From Amoebidium appalachense (lineage: Eukaryota > Ichthyosporea), in the NCBI GenBank assembly GCA_963693365.1, contig CAVNZM010000001.1, positions 8,494,001 to 8,558,000 on the forward strand: a DNA stretch of 64,000 nt, in the 5' to 3' direction. This document shows, in pieces, positions 33,792 through 61,089 of the stretch. Position numbers and translations under genes: made by a program. The notes under the pieces are model-generated. The model searched no databases and had not been told where the DNA came from. It saw nothing but the letters and a program-made list of their open reading frames with translations. Position 1 is the stretch's first letter, and every line of letters starts with the position of its first letter.

Positions 33792-35236
33792 GTCCGTAAG
33801 TGTGAGTGTGAAAGTGTGTGTGCGTGTGCGCGTGCGTGAGTGTATGTGTGGGGCGTAGATGTAATTAAGTATGAGTCCGTGTTTGGGGGTAGTTTTTTTG
33901 GGGGGGTTTTTTCCCTTTGAAAAGGAGGGGGCGAGGGGGGGGGGGGAAGGCAAATGGGTGCCTAGGTAAATGCTTGTATTGGTGGGAGAGGTTGGGGGGG
34001 TGGGAGCGGGGAAAGGAAGGGGGGTTGGGAGGGGGGGGGGGGACAGGCAGATGGGCTGGGCTGGACCTGGAAAGGGGAGAGGATAGAGAAAAGAGGGATT
34101 AGGGTACCAACATCTTCGCACAAGTCAAGGAAAACATCAAACCTGTTACGCGTAAAAAAAAGAACATCTGCGTGAGCAAACGCAAGCAATTCGAGGTGTC
34201 CATTACAAGAGTCCGCAACCCCTTGCGTAGAACGGCAACGGGGTGTGTGTGGATGTGTCAAAGTGTGCACATAAACATAAAACAACCGTGTTTGTTCCCG
34301 TCTTCTAAGCACATACACCTCACCCATGCATTGAATGTGGAAGAGGACAAGAGCGCAACAGGTATTATGCAGCTTCCCACATAGCCCCTCCCCCCCCCCC
34401 CCCCTCCCCCCTAAATCACACACCCATCAACTGTGCACTTACCGAGTTGGGGTGAGCACAAGTGCAAACAGGGGAGACGGGTTGTCAAGCAGGGACTGCA
34501 GGATGGGCAGCGCAAACGCTGCCGTTTTGCCCGACCCTGTTTCGGCCAGACCGATAATATCCCGCCCTGCAAACCCAGCCCATGTTAGAGAGGAATACTT
34601 TACACAAATACTGAAGATAGAAACAACTTGGCAGTCAGACACCTACGGAAAACAAGAGGAACAGAGCAGTAAGAGTTAGTCTCGATATAGCCCCCCCCCC
34701 CCCCCCCCCCCCCCTGCCCCTCCCCCTCCTTCCCCCCCCACGTTTAACCAAAACCCACTCAAGCTGCGTGGTAAATGTCCCTGCTTACACATCCAACCCT
34801 CAGAATGCCCCAACCACCACGCTCACCTTGAAGGGCCACGGGTATGGCCTCCCGCTGAATTTTGGTGGGTGCCGTAAACCCCAGCGACTTGCAGGCGTCA
34901 CAGATGGTATCCACTAGCCCCTGAATGGTATTTATCAGAATGTAGACGGTTTCTTCTGGTGACACACAAACGATCATAAGATAAGCACACGCACACACAA
35001 ACACCCGAAAAGGAATTCGCACATAGTTTTACATAACCGGCACAAAAATGGAAACTCAACCGCACACGAAGTACAACAACTTTACACTAGGTGCACGGAT
35101 TAGCAAACTCCACCAACCACGCCGCCACTCCTACTAGTACATCAACGCAGACACTATCTCAATCCGACACACGCATACATACCAGCTCCTTGAAAGTGGT
35201 GGGCTTCTCTTCGCCGACATCTTCTAAGTCAGCCAT
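28679..35236 (-). CDS. DDX47: DEAD-box RNA helicase DDX47 / Rrp3, complete
   Basis: Nucleolar ATP-dependent RNA helicase for 18S pre-rRNA processing. Minus-strand exons: 35183-35236, 34827-34920, 34443-34566, 33506-33713, 32798-32917, 31966-32024, 30948-31022, 29593-30061, 28679-28786; 1311 nt, 436 aa, all GT-AG with agreeing phase. Motifs: Q-motif GFTAPTKIQ (to residue 40), Walker A AETGSGKT (57-64), PTRELA (89-94), DEAD (163-166), SAT (194-196), SRGLD, and [11 protein letters not shown] (338-348). The segment [20 protein letters not shown] and the [14 protein letters not shown] junction followed by a K/E/D-rich tail are specific to DDX47 rather than other DEAD-box proteins. At exon 6 the GTACGT donor after AGCAAGAA, not the two GTs just downstream, preserves the conserved KYQTV. 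The end of exon 8 is partly copied in intron 8 (near 29448-29500). Confidence 0.95.
29448..29500 (-). repeat. Partial copy of the 3' end of DDX47 exon 8 inside intron 8
   Basis: The minus strand repeats the exon end and donor (GGTTTGCTGCAATG followed by GTGGGTGC) found at 29585-29620, with a few mismatches. It therefore carries a second, decoy GT donor about 140 nt downstream of the real one. Confidence 0.8.
31669..31724 (+). repeat. 56-nt poly(G) run in DDX47 intron 6
   Basis: Uninterrupted G on the plus strand (C on the sense strand of the helicase gene). Confidence 0.9.
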
Positions 35237-35870
35237 GTTTGGCTCTCAGGCGCAGCCCTGATTGTTTTGTAACCTGCCTAATGTTTGCGTGTTGCAGGTG
35301 GGTAAGGGAATAGCGGGAATAGACTACCAGGGCACAGAAAACAACCAGTAACGCGTTAGCCTTTACAATGTGGAGCTAAATCCTCACGTGAATTACAGCT
35401 GTCACCAAGTTACTAACTTAGAGAAAACACTTTCCCCAGATCTGCTGTTTGCGGCACGCACGTGTACGCCACTGGCCGCGTCTCACAACATCTCCAGGGG
35501 TTTTAGGGTTTTGGCTGCGCTACCCATTTTACCGTATTGTCAGAATTTCAAAATTGCATGGGCCCATGGCGGATTTGTCTCATTTACAACACGTATAGAC
35601 CCCTTTATATTTTCAAATGTTAAGGCTTATTCCAGTTCAATTTACCATCAAAATTACACACCCCGATAGAGAAAGCAGGGCTTCATATTCCGCTCTGGAG
35701 TGTCAAAATAACCACCTGGCCACCTTTTACCTGGGAAAACACCCATTTTGTATGAAAACACACCAAAATACACTATTTTGGCCTATTTCACTGCTACGAA
35801 AAACCAATACAGCACCTCACAGCGTTACTCGTATTGACCCCCGGGGTTTAATCGTGAATAAGACGATTTT
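35237..35870. other. DDX47 upstream region
   Basis: Sequence before the DDX47 start; presumably promoter and 5'UTR. AT-richer than the flanks; short open frames show nothing recognisable. No repeat was detected up to the inverted-repeat element that begins at 35871. Confidence 0.55.
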
Positions 35871-36196
35871 GGCCGCGTTCACACTGGGCGGATATGATAG
35901 GCCAGGGATATTTGCAAGATTCCCGGGCCGAAATCGATATCCCAGTGTTAACACTGGACGCGCACATATGCCAGTCGGATGTCACATGTCAGCGCCGCGC
36001 GCTGAGCCGCGCCGCGACGCTAAGAGCAAAACGCTCAAAGAAACATCTTTGCGTCGCCTCTACATACAACAAAAAAATTTGACTTATGCAAAAAAAAGAT
36101 TTTACAGCGGTTTATTTAATCATATAAATGTTTTTCTGAACTTTTTATGTATATTTTTATAAAGTAAGACTTACAAACTGCCGACGCGGCACACAT

Positions 36197-36676
36197 TGTA
36201 AACAGTTGGACTATTTAGGATAAGGCAGAGTACAACTGAATCAAAATAAAGACAGAGAACGGGTAGAAAGGCACACGCGGCCAGGTTGCTTTTACTATGG
36301 GCCGACTCAGTCTGTCTCAGACTTCACTGATGTGATCCCCGTACTGGGACGGCTTTCTTATATAGCCCCCAGGTTTCGGATCAAGGCCCAGGATTGGTTC
36401 ATCCGCGGCCAGCGCGGGTGGCAACATGCCATTCGTGATTCTGGTGCGGTCCGAGCCAGTCAGACCTTTGTCCTATTTATGCAAACCTCTTATTGGTTCA
36501 CTTCGTTTATGTGGTATGCAGCGGAAGAACCATATATGGTTCAATTCTTAGGTCAGAGTGAGTCCTATTGGTGCGGACATAATATTTATGTGATATTCAT
36601 TACAAAGCACGAATCGTGTGCTAGTAGATCACATTCTTTAGTAAACATGTACAGTTCATGTGTACAGTTGTTTACA
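36197..36676 (-). repeat. 3' LTR of the LTR element
   Basis: 480 bp, TG...CA ends with 8-bp inverted termini TGTAAACA/TGTTTACA. Preceded by the CACAT target duplication. Confidence 0.93.
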
Positions 36677-36687
36677 CTCCCCCCCTT
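36677..36687 (-). promoter_or_regulatory. Polypurine tract
   Basis: Minus-strand AAGGGGGGGAG immediately before the downstream LTR; the usual plus-strand primer for LTR elements. It supports minus orientation. Confidence 0.8.
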
Positions 36688-37601
36688 GTCGGGAGCCTGG
36701 TGGTGTCGTTAGACAAGCAAACCACCAGGCTGAGAGGCGATAAACAACCTTCAGCGAGAATTCTTGTGCGCCGACCTGCTGGGCAGAACAGAGCAAGGAC
36801 GGTTGAATAGAGTTGTGCACGTCTATGAGCACTTCTTCATTTGCCAAAACGTAAATTCATGCAGCATTCTTCTGTGATTTCATTTTCGTGGCGAAGATTG
36901 TTGCAGAGTGTGTGCGAATTGTTCGCTTCGTCTCTGTGCTTGGCTTTTCTGTAGAAGTAGTATTTTTCTTTTGGGAATTTTTCCTTTTTAGGATACTCCC
37001 GCAGATTCGTTTTCAATTGCGAGTAATTTGGTTGTGTGGATGAATGATCATACCAAACATTCGATAATGAATATAACTCAAGGCTTAGGTCACTTCGTAG
37101 CTCAGGTAGTGGTGGATAGCTTCAAGGCTTAGCCGCTGCTCCTTATCCCGGTTCTACCTTAAGACTGTAAGGCGAGTCGCCATGGCCAGAAAAGCCACTT
37201 CTTTCATGAACAAATAGCACTTCTTTCCTTTCAGCTTTAACCCTGCATCATCGGAGCTGGGAAAAACATGAATAAAAATGCCCCAAGTGTTCTTCGTTGG
37301 GCGACATAAAGAAATATATCAGCCCGTCAGAATTCGAACCAGTAAAAACCCGGTTCATAATTCATAAGAAGAGGGTAGGCAAAGCAAACCTTCTTCAGAA
37401 AACACATGCTTCCATTCGTGAGCAGTTTTCGTATCCCATTTGCCAGCCATTTTTCGTTGAGCAGGGGGATTCCAGGCATAATACATTCTTCTGGAGGCTT
37501 GGCCTAAAAAGAAAAGTCGTCAGAGTCGCCCTTTCTTTTGTAAGCAACTTCGTGAGCGCGCTTCGTGTTTTCATATCCTCCAGTGCAGGTCTGGATGGTG
37601 C

Positions 37602-38742
37602 TGTTGGAAGTAGAGTCCGCTGTGACTAGGGTCGTCGTGGCGCGCTTGGGCGCTGACCCGTTTCTTTACTGTTTTCAGTGTGTTAACTCCATGACTGAAC
37701 TCCATGGCTGAACTCCATGACTGAACTCCATGACTGAACTCCATGTCTGCACCTGGCAGAGACGTGGCTTATATACCCGTGGGGCAGCAGTCTGGAATGT
37801 AATCCGGATGCCAGGTGCTAATCGGATTGGTTACTTTCATTTAGAGATCTCTGGGACCAGTGAACCAATCGTTTGCAGTCAAAACACAATTGGCAACATT
37901 CCTCAACTATGCAGATGTGCATGTGGTGATCGAGTGTCAGCGTGTGTCTGTGTACACGGAACCAATTGTAAAGCTAACATACACATATTGTGGAGTGAGC
38001 GTAAGTCTGCACTCCAACACCCCTACCCAATTGGAGAAGTGTACACACCACTGTAGAGAAGAGAGAGTGAGTGTGGCTGCTTGCAGGGTAGACCGGGGTG
38101 TGCATTCCACTGTGGTGCGTGCCCCGCCAATGAAGTGGAATACTTGACGTTGATGTCGCAGGCTGCTGCGGATGGAGTTTGTGGAAGCGAAAGTCTCTAC
38201 TTCACGGAAATACGCTCGCGGGTGTAGGGTACAGCCTAGAAGTCGGTTTCTGGGCTCCTCCGTTCAAGGCGTCGTAGGGGACGTGAGGTTAGAGGCCGCG
38301 GTGTCGTGTCTGGGCCCATAACCCTGTTGGAAGTAGAGTCCGCTGTGACTAGGGTCGTCGTGGCGCGCTTGGGCGCTGACCCGTTTCTTTACTGTTTTCA
38401 GTGTGTTAACTCCATGACTGAACTCCATGGCTGAACTCCATGACTGAACTCCATGACTGAACTCCATGTCTGCACCTGGCAGAGACGTGGCTTATATACC
38501 CGTGGGGCAGCAGTCTGGAATGTAATCCGGATGCCAGGTGCTAATCGGATTGGTTACTTTCATTTAGAGATCTCTGGGACCAGTGAACCAATCGTTTGCA
38601 GTCAAAACACAATTGGCAACATTCCTCAACTATGCAGATGTGCATGTGGTGATCGAGTGTCAGCGTGTGTCTGTGTACACGGAACCAATTGTAAAGCTAA
38701 CATACACATATTGTGGAGTGAGCGTAAGTCTGCACTCCAACA
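37602..38742 (-). mobile_element. TRIM-like miniature LTR element nested in the larger LTR element
   Basis: Two 418-bp direct repeats (37602-38019 and 38325-38742), starting TGTTGGA and ending TCCAACA, flank only 305 bp of interior. A perfect 5-bp target duplication GGTGC lies at 37597-37601 and 38743-38747. Each LTR carries a minus-strand TATATAAG and a short tandem array built on CTGAACTCCATGA. The interior has no protein-coding capacity. Minus-strand TGGGCCCAGAC a few bases after the upstream LTR could be a primer site. The copies look identical, so insertion is recent and later than that of the host element. Confidence 0.9.
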
Positions 38743-39069
38743 GGTGCCCCATCCTCTGCTTCATTTGTAGGTGGCCCTACTGTTGGTTCTGTTCGTTGTG
38801 TGGAAAACCAAAACCATTCGTGTTCGTGGAACTGCTTTGTGCTGTGCTTTCTTTCGTGTTGGTGTTCATGAAGTTACCCCGTTCACACACCCTACTTCTT
38901 ACATACATTAGATGTAAGTAGCTGCCTGGTGAGTGTGTGGTTCGTGTTCGTGGCATTCTTCTGTTCCGTCGTGAGAAGAATATTCGTTTTAGCAGAGGTG
39001 CCCAATAAGTTAGCTTGTGGGGTTGTCTCCCGCATGTGCCCATTGGTGGGGTATGCACGTGCTAAATTG

Positions 39070-39384
39070 TTACAGTGTCATCATATTGCAAGGGAATAAC
39101 ATGGTCACCTCCGTACCAGGGCCTAGGTACACATGATGGTCCGATGTGTTAGTCAACAACACCTTGCATTCGTATTCGTATTCGTCTTCCACGTCACTTT
39201 CTTCAGTAGTGAAGGAGGGTATTCGTAATTCGAAACTGAAAGGCTTCCAGCCAAAATACTGACACTGTATGATGGGGTTGTGAGGGAGCGGTGCCCATAC
39301 CACATTCTTTTGTTCTGGTGGGGGTGTGCCGGCAGCTAGTGCAAGGCTTGACAGTGTAATTGGTATGTTACACAGTATTGCCAC
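39070..39384 (-). CDS. Uncharacterised 104-aa open frame in the LTR element interior
   Basis: Same strand as the element. The C-terminal part contains LLTNTSDHHVYLGPGTEVTM, a pattern (N-S/T-x-x-x-V-x-L-x-x-G-T-x-V) resembling beta-strand segments found near retroelement proteases, and an acidic EESDVEDEYEYE stretch. There is no protease DTG/DSG triad or RT motif. It may be a residual gag-pol piece or a chance frame. Confidence 0.3.
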   Translation of the reverse strand: MAILCNIPITLSSLALAAGTPPPEQKNVVWAPLPHNPIIQCQYFGWKPFSFELRIPSFTTEESDVEDEYEYECKVLLTNTSDHHVYLGPGTEVTMLFPCNMMTL

Positions 39385-40444
39385 TGACGGGCAATCACCT
39401 TAAAATTCGTACCCAACACCTTCTTTGTTTTTCACATGCATGAACAAAAGTTCTGCATCGACTTTATTACATGCCTTTTGTGCACCAAGAGTGCAAATTC
39501 GTTTGGGCGTGGCACCAGGAAGGGCCGCCATACATGAGGCATATGTTCGTAATGTGTTTAGGCATGCCAGCATACATTCATGCGCATGTTGTGCATCCTG
39601 TGCGCTAAACTATGGGGCATGCTGTATTCGAAAACAGCAAGAAATTCGAATCATGCATGCAAAACTACTTTCACAGCACCTTATGTCCTCAATGCTATAG
39701 GAACAGCGACTATCTTCTTCTTTAAATGCATTCGTGCTGAAAGTGGCCGTGCATCATGATGATCTGGCTTGCGAGTGTGGACGTGCATGCGGTGGCATGG
39801 ACACGATGACAGTGTGCAATAGCGCAATGCACGCAAGGGCAACGGTTTTCTTTTCTTCGTAACATAGAGGGGGCTGTGTGCATTGCAACCCAAGCAGTGT
39901 TGTGCATTCGTTCTTTCATTTTCGTATTTCCATTTCATTTTGCTTCCGTTTTTCGTTTTTTGTCGTTTGATAACTTCGTTACTTTGTTTTGTTTTGTGTT
40001 GCATTCATTTTGTATTTCCTCTATGCATTCGCTTGTCGTGAATTCTTTATTTCATTGTGTATTCGTGATGGTTGCGTTTTTCGTTGGTTCATTGCTTCGT
40101 TAGCAATTCTTTATTCGTTTGTTCGTGTATTCGTTGTTTCGTTGTGTATTCGTTTTTCTTCACATTTTTGATGTGTCGTAGCAAAAGAAGTTTTACATGC
40201 TTTCAATTCTTTCCGTGTAGGTGGGCTGGCCACTTCAAACTTGTCGGTGTATATATTCTAAGCCGGACAAGGAAAGATGTGCCTATCATCGTGGTAAAAA
40301 GGATTTGTGATCGGCCATGGGAGATTCTTGAGCTGATTGAAAGATGTGAGATTCTTGAACTGATTGAAAGATGTGAGATTCGAAGGATGCGAGATTCTTG
40401 AACTGCGCGGTCGCCAATGTAAACAGTTGGCAATGTAAAACAGT

Positions 40445-40462
40445 GTCCTGCCGCGGTCGCCA
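40445..40462 (-). promoter_or_regulatory. Primer-binding site of the LTR element
   Basis: Minus-strand TGGCGACCGCGGCAGGAC. Its complement forms a coherent tRNA 3' end: T-stem CCTGC, acceptor strand CGCGGTC, discriminator G, then CCA. Arginine tRNAs of eukaryotes commonly begin GACC, so tRNA-Arg is the likely primer; that identity is inference. Confidence 0.75.
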
Positions 40463-40463
40463 A

Positions 40464-40943
40464 TGTAAACAGTTGGACTATTTAGGATAAGGCAGAGTAC
40501 AACTGAATCAAAATAAAGACAGAGAACGGGTAGAAAGGCACACGCGGCCAGGTTGCTTTTACTATGGGCCGACTCAGTCTGTCTCAGACTTCACTGATGT
40601 GATCCCCGTACTGGGACGGCTTTCTTATATAGCCCCCAGGTTTCGGATCAAGGCCCAGGATTGGTTCATCCGCGGCCAGCGCGGGTGGCAACATGCCATT
40701 CGTGATTCTGGTGCGGTCCGAGCCAGTCAGACCTTTGTCCTATTTATGCAAACCTCTTATTGGTTCACTTCGTTTATGTGGTATGCAGCGGAAGAACCAT
40801 ATATGGTTCAATTCTTAGGTCAGAGTGAGTCCTATTGGTGCGGACATAATATTTATGTGATATTCATTACAAAGCACGAATCGTGTGCTAGTAGATCACA
40901 TTCTTTAGTAAACATGTACAGTTCATGTGTACAGTTGTTTACA
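40464..40943 (-). repeat. 5' LTR of the LTR element
   Basis: 480 bp, matching the copy at 36197-36676. Minus-strand CTATATAAG at 40624-40632 is a good TATA box for transcription towards lower coordinates. Confidence 0.93.
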
Positions 40944-41154
40944 CACATCCCACTTGCATATAAAATAGACCCACCCCCAATCCCCCGGCTAATTAATATT
41001 CCAACGGCATATTTGATTAACCAAAAAAAGAAATTCGCCATTTCATATCCTGCCAGTGTGAACAGCGATTTGGGGTATTTGAAATATCCCGATCGGATAT
41101 TTATTACCATATATGGCAAGTGCCATATCATATCCCGCCAGTGTGAACGCGGCC

Positions 41155-41510
41155 TTTGGGTCGTTGTGCACATCGTAATTCAACCCCTGAACCGCTCGAT
41201 GTGACCACCAATCAATTATTGCCACGTATTGTATTGGATCACTAAATTTTTGATGGTCAACCTTAAGCTTTGTGCTTTCCGATTGCTTTATTGGCCGGAC
41301 TACGTATGACTAAATAAACACAACAAGAAATACAAACTCATTATCACGGCACACAGTGCCCGGGCTGCTACGAACCACCCACTACTACAGTACGTACCCC
41401 ACAGGGATACAAAGTACATGCACACTGCCCTGCCCCACTTGCACTCCTGACCCTATAGCGCTAAAGCCTCGTGTGTGTGCTTGTGTGCGTGCGTGTGTGG
41501 GGGGGAGGGG
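41155..41510. other. Spacer right of the nested transposons
   Basis: Ordinary-composition sequence with a short GT/G-rich patch just before the short retroposon. Nothing else was recognised. Confidence 0.6.
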
Positions 41511-41698
41511 GTTTACGCTGTTTACTCGAGGCAAAGAGAGACCAGTCTCGGGTATGGGGGGGTTTTGCTCGGAGTATCCCCTCAGCGGTATGTCATGATC
41601 AAGTACATAAATGTCGGGTGATGATTATATATCACTGAGGTTTACTTTCTCTACGAGGCACCATAAAGACTAAGAAAAATCAATTAGTTGGGTTCCCC

Positions 41699-41730
<32 letters not shown>
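41511..41730 (+). mobile_element. T-tailed short retroposon, copy 2
   Basis: 220 bp beginning GTTTACGCTGTTTACTCGAGG and ending GGTTCCCCG plus 31 T. It matches the reverse complement of 15958-16176 along its whole length with scattered differences. No clear target duplication is visible: the left flank is a G-rich patch and the right flank is CGGGCTCCCC. Confidence 0.85.
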
Positions 41731-41760
41731 CGGGCTCCCCTGGGACACTCGGTATCAGCT

Positions 41761-42600
<840 letters not shown>

Positions 42601-42682
42601 TTTCTGATGGCCGTTCCTGATATATATATTGATAGCACATGTACATCAATATCCCACGAACAGTATGTGCAGGACGCATATC

Positions 42683-42684
<2 letters not shown>

Positions 42685-42742
<58 letters not shown>
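42685..42742 (+). repeat. 58-nt poly(G) run, longest in the window
   Basis: Uninterrupted G between mixed-composition flanks. Confidence 0.92.
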
Positions 42743-42860
42743 CTTGCCCCCCCAGAGCTCATAGATGGCTAGATATGACGTGATTAATATTTATTACCGT
42801 TATGTCAAGAGGGTGCAATCGTTCCAACTATGCCGGGGTCTAACGGGAATTGCGTTGCAG

Positions 42861-42973
42861 ATGGAGCAGGGAGCTTCTTCTGAGAATTTCAAAATGAAGT
42901 CGACGCGTGTAGAAGAAGAACTGCAAAACGTAGTCAAGAAGATAGAAACAGTCGAAGCCCCAAACAGTCAAAG

Positions 42974-43005
<32 letters not shown>

Positions 43006-43180
43006 TTCCTCCTCCTCCTCCTTCCACCACCACCATCACCACCACACAGCCGCCTACAAGTTTTGCACACACATCTCAGATTCCCTACCTGCAAAACGAG
43101 CGCGAACAATCCAGCCAGTTTGCAGAGAAGTCTTCCAGGTATGCACAGCTGGCAGAGAGCTCCGACATTAAGTCGGTGGT
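42861..43180 (+). CDS. Possible exons of a p24/emp24-like cargo receptor (weak)
   Basis: After a TTGCAG acceptor at 42860, plus-strand sequence encodes MEQGASS... then STRVEEELQNVVKKIETVE. After a C run, a second piece behind CTCAG at 43079 encodes IPYLQNEREQSSQFAEKSSRYAQ and runs into a hydrophobic stretch. Pattern and order resemble the membrane-proximal coiled coil of p24 proteins (EL..LE..V..I..EYL..RE..HR..NES...R before a final membrane helix). No GOLD domain or C-terminal FF/KK tail was found, and donor sites are poor. It could equally be a pseudogene or chance. Confidence 0.3.
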
Positions 43181-43183
43181 TTT

Positions 43184-43246
43184 TTATCTATGGGTTCTCT
43201 TTCTAGGACTTTTTGCTTGTTGGAGGGGGGAGGTTTTTTTTTTTTT

Positions 43247-43298
<52 letters not shown>

Positions 43299-43396
43299 GG
43301 GGGGGGAGGGGGGGCAAGGGGGAAGGGGGGACTGGGGGTTAAACCGATATAATGATGTGTATGCCTGTTAATGGTGTGCATACAGCGTGCCAGTGT

Positions 43397-43427
<31 letters not shown>

Positions 43428-43606
43428 GGGGGAAAGGGTGGGGGGGAGAGGGGGGGGGGGGGGGGGGTATGAGGTGTGGGTGTGGGTGTGCGTCCGTGTG
43501 GAGTTGTATGTTGAAGATTTGTGTGCCACGGTATGGCATACGCGTGTGTGTCAGTGTGCGCATATGCACATGTGTGTGTCACATGCGTGTGTCCATGTGT
43601 GTGTGC

Positions 43607-43656
<50 letters not shown>

Positions 43657-44779
43657 CTGTGTGTGTGTGTGTGTGTGTGTGACTGTGTGTGTGTGTGTGT
43701 GACTGTGTGTGACTGTGTGTGTGTGTGTGACTGTGTGTGTGTGTGTGTGTGTGTGTGACTGTGTGTGTGTGTGTGTGTGTTTTTATAGGCGTGCTTATCG
43801 TTTACTACACATACACACTGAGTGCCTGCCACTCATGGTGTCAACATTGTCCGTGCCTTCATATTATACGTCCAGTTGGCCATTGTACACACCCTAAACA
43901 TCAACGTGCACATCGAAGAAATCCGAGAAGACGAAGTTCCGGTACATCCGAATATACCAACTGCAGATTGTACATCATTACAGATTAGTCAGAACAACCT
44001 CTCATTCCATAATGTCAAGAAGAGGCTCCACCATATATTCCTACTTTTTTTTGTTTGTTTGTTTTATAAAAAATCTCTTTGGGGCTATTTCTACTCTTTT
44101 TTTTTTTACTATTGTTTTTTACATTTCTACTTTGCCATAAAGCAACAACCCGACCGGTAGCATTTGCAAACGGATATATACTCGCAGGTTCACATCCCTA
44201 ATTTTTTATTGGTTGATACAATGAGTCACACAGCAAACCTCGGCACGTGGCACCTGATAATCTGACTGGACAAGTATTTCATTACCACTGGACAAGTATT
44301 TCATTACCACCATACAACTCTACCGTACCACATATCTGAAGCTCACAGCTTTGCCCCTGCAATCGACATCCAAACAAGGTGTACCGCGTAACAAAGGTAC
44401 CACCATGATCATTTTATGTTCTATACCCACCCACAAGCCACACATGCATTAATCCATATACAATGTATACAAGCTCTGGTCAAAATCAGGCCCACAGCCG
44501 CATTAAATATTACCAACATGTCCATGTCTCTGACAAATTTCTTTCTCGACAGGAGAACACAACGGAAGAACCAACCTAATCACTCTTCCCCACATAACAC
44601 TAATAGCCCAAACCGCTAATGACCACATCCACCAAAGACCACCTACACACCCTATAGCTAAATAACAGGGAAGACATCGATGGGGCAGCCCCTATATATC
44701 ATTCATCTGCTAGGTAATTCACACTATACCTTTAAATTTGTTAGGTTTCAAGTTAACGTATCATCATTTTGCCGTATTC
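43184..44779. other. Microsatellite-rich spacer before the decarboxylase 3' end
   Basis: T and G runs (43225-43310), GT arrays interrupted by GACT (43613-43780), then AT-richer sequence. A 22-bp unit (ACTGGACAAGTATTTCATTACC) is tandemly duplicated near 44264-44308. Minus-strand AATAAA at 44205-44210 is a possible distant polyadenylation signal for the decarboxylase. No gene was established; a plus-strand frame near 43822-43980 (HGVNIVRAFILYVQLA) has no assigned family. Confidence 0.5.

Positions 44780-61089
<16,310 letters not shown>

Larger units (their letters stand above)
36197..40943 (-). mobile_element. LTR retrotransposon, apparently non-autonomous, with identical-looking 480-bp LTRs
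   Basis: Two 480-bp direct repeats (36197-36676, 40464-40943) start TGTAAACA and end TGTTTACA and look identical by eye, so the insertion is young. The target duplication is CACAT at 36192-36196 and 40944-40948. Orientation is minus: an 18-nt primer-binding site starts two bases inside the right LTR, a purine tract abuts the left LTR, and both LTRs carry minus-strand CTATATAAG. The 3.8-kb interior includes a nested 1.14-kb TRIM. The remaining interior has no recognisable gag-pol, only short open frames such as 39070-39384. Probably a LARD-like element mobilised in trans. Confidence 0.9.
35871..41154. mobile_element. Terminal-inverted-repeat (MITE-like) element, split by an LTR element
   Basis: Left end GGCCGCGTTCACACTGGGCGG at 35871 matches the reverse complement of the right end at 41126-41154 (about 28 bp, one or two differences). 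TTT flanks both sides, compatible with a short target duplication. After removing the LTR insertion (36197-40943 plus one CACAT) only about 530 bp remain: 35871-36196 and 40949-41154. The remnant contains further copies of the terminal CCAGTGTGAAC motif in both orientations. No transposase was seen, so it is non-autonomous. The superfamily is uncertain; a 3-bp duplication would fit PIF/Harbinger. Confidence 0.7.

Noticed and set aside
37098-37175. tRNA-like segment (TAGCTCAGGTAGTGG ... CGGTTCTACC)
   Set aside because: Resembles A and B boxes loosely, but no acceptor stem or anticodon arm could be folded; it lies inside the LTR element interior.
41511-41730. U1/U4/U5 snRNA pseudogene
   Set aside because: Short matches only (GGTATGTCATGATCA, TGAGGTTTACTTT). 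No Sm site or stem order; both copies share the same full-length non-snRNA sequence.
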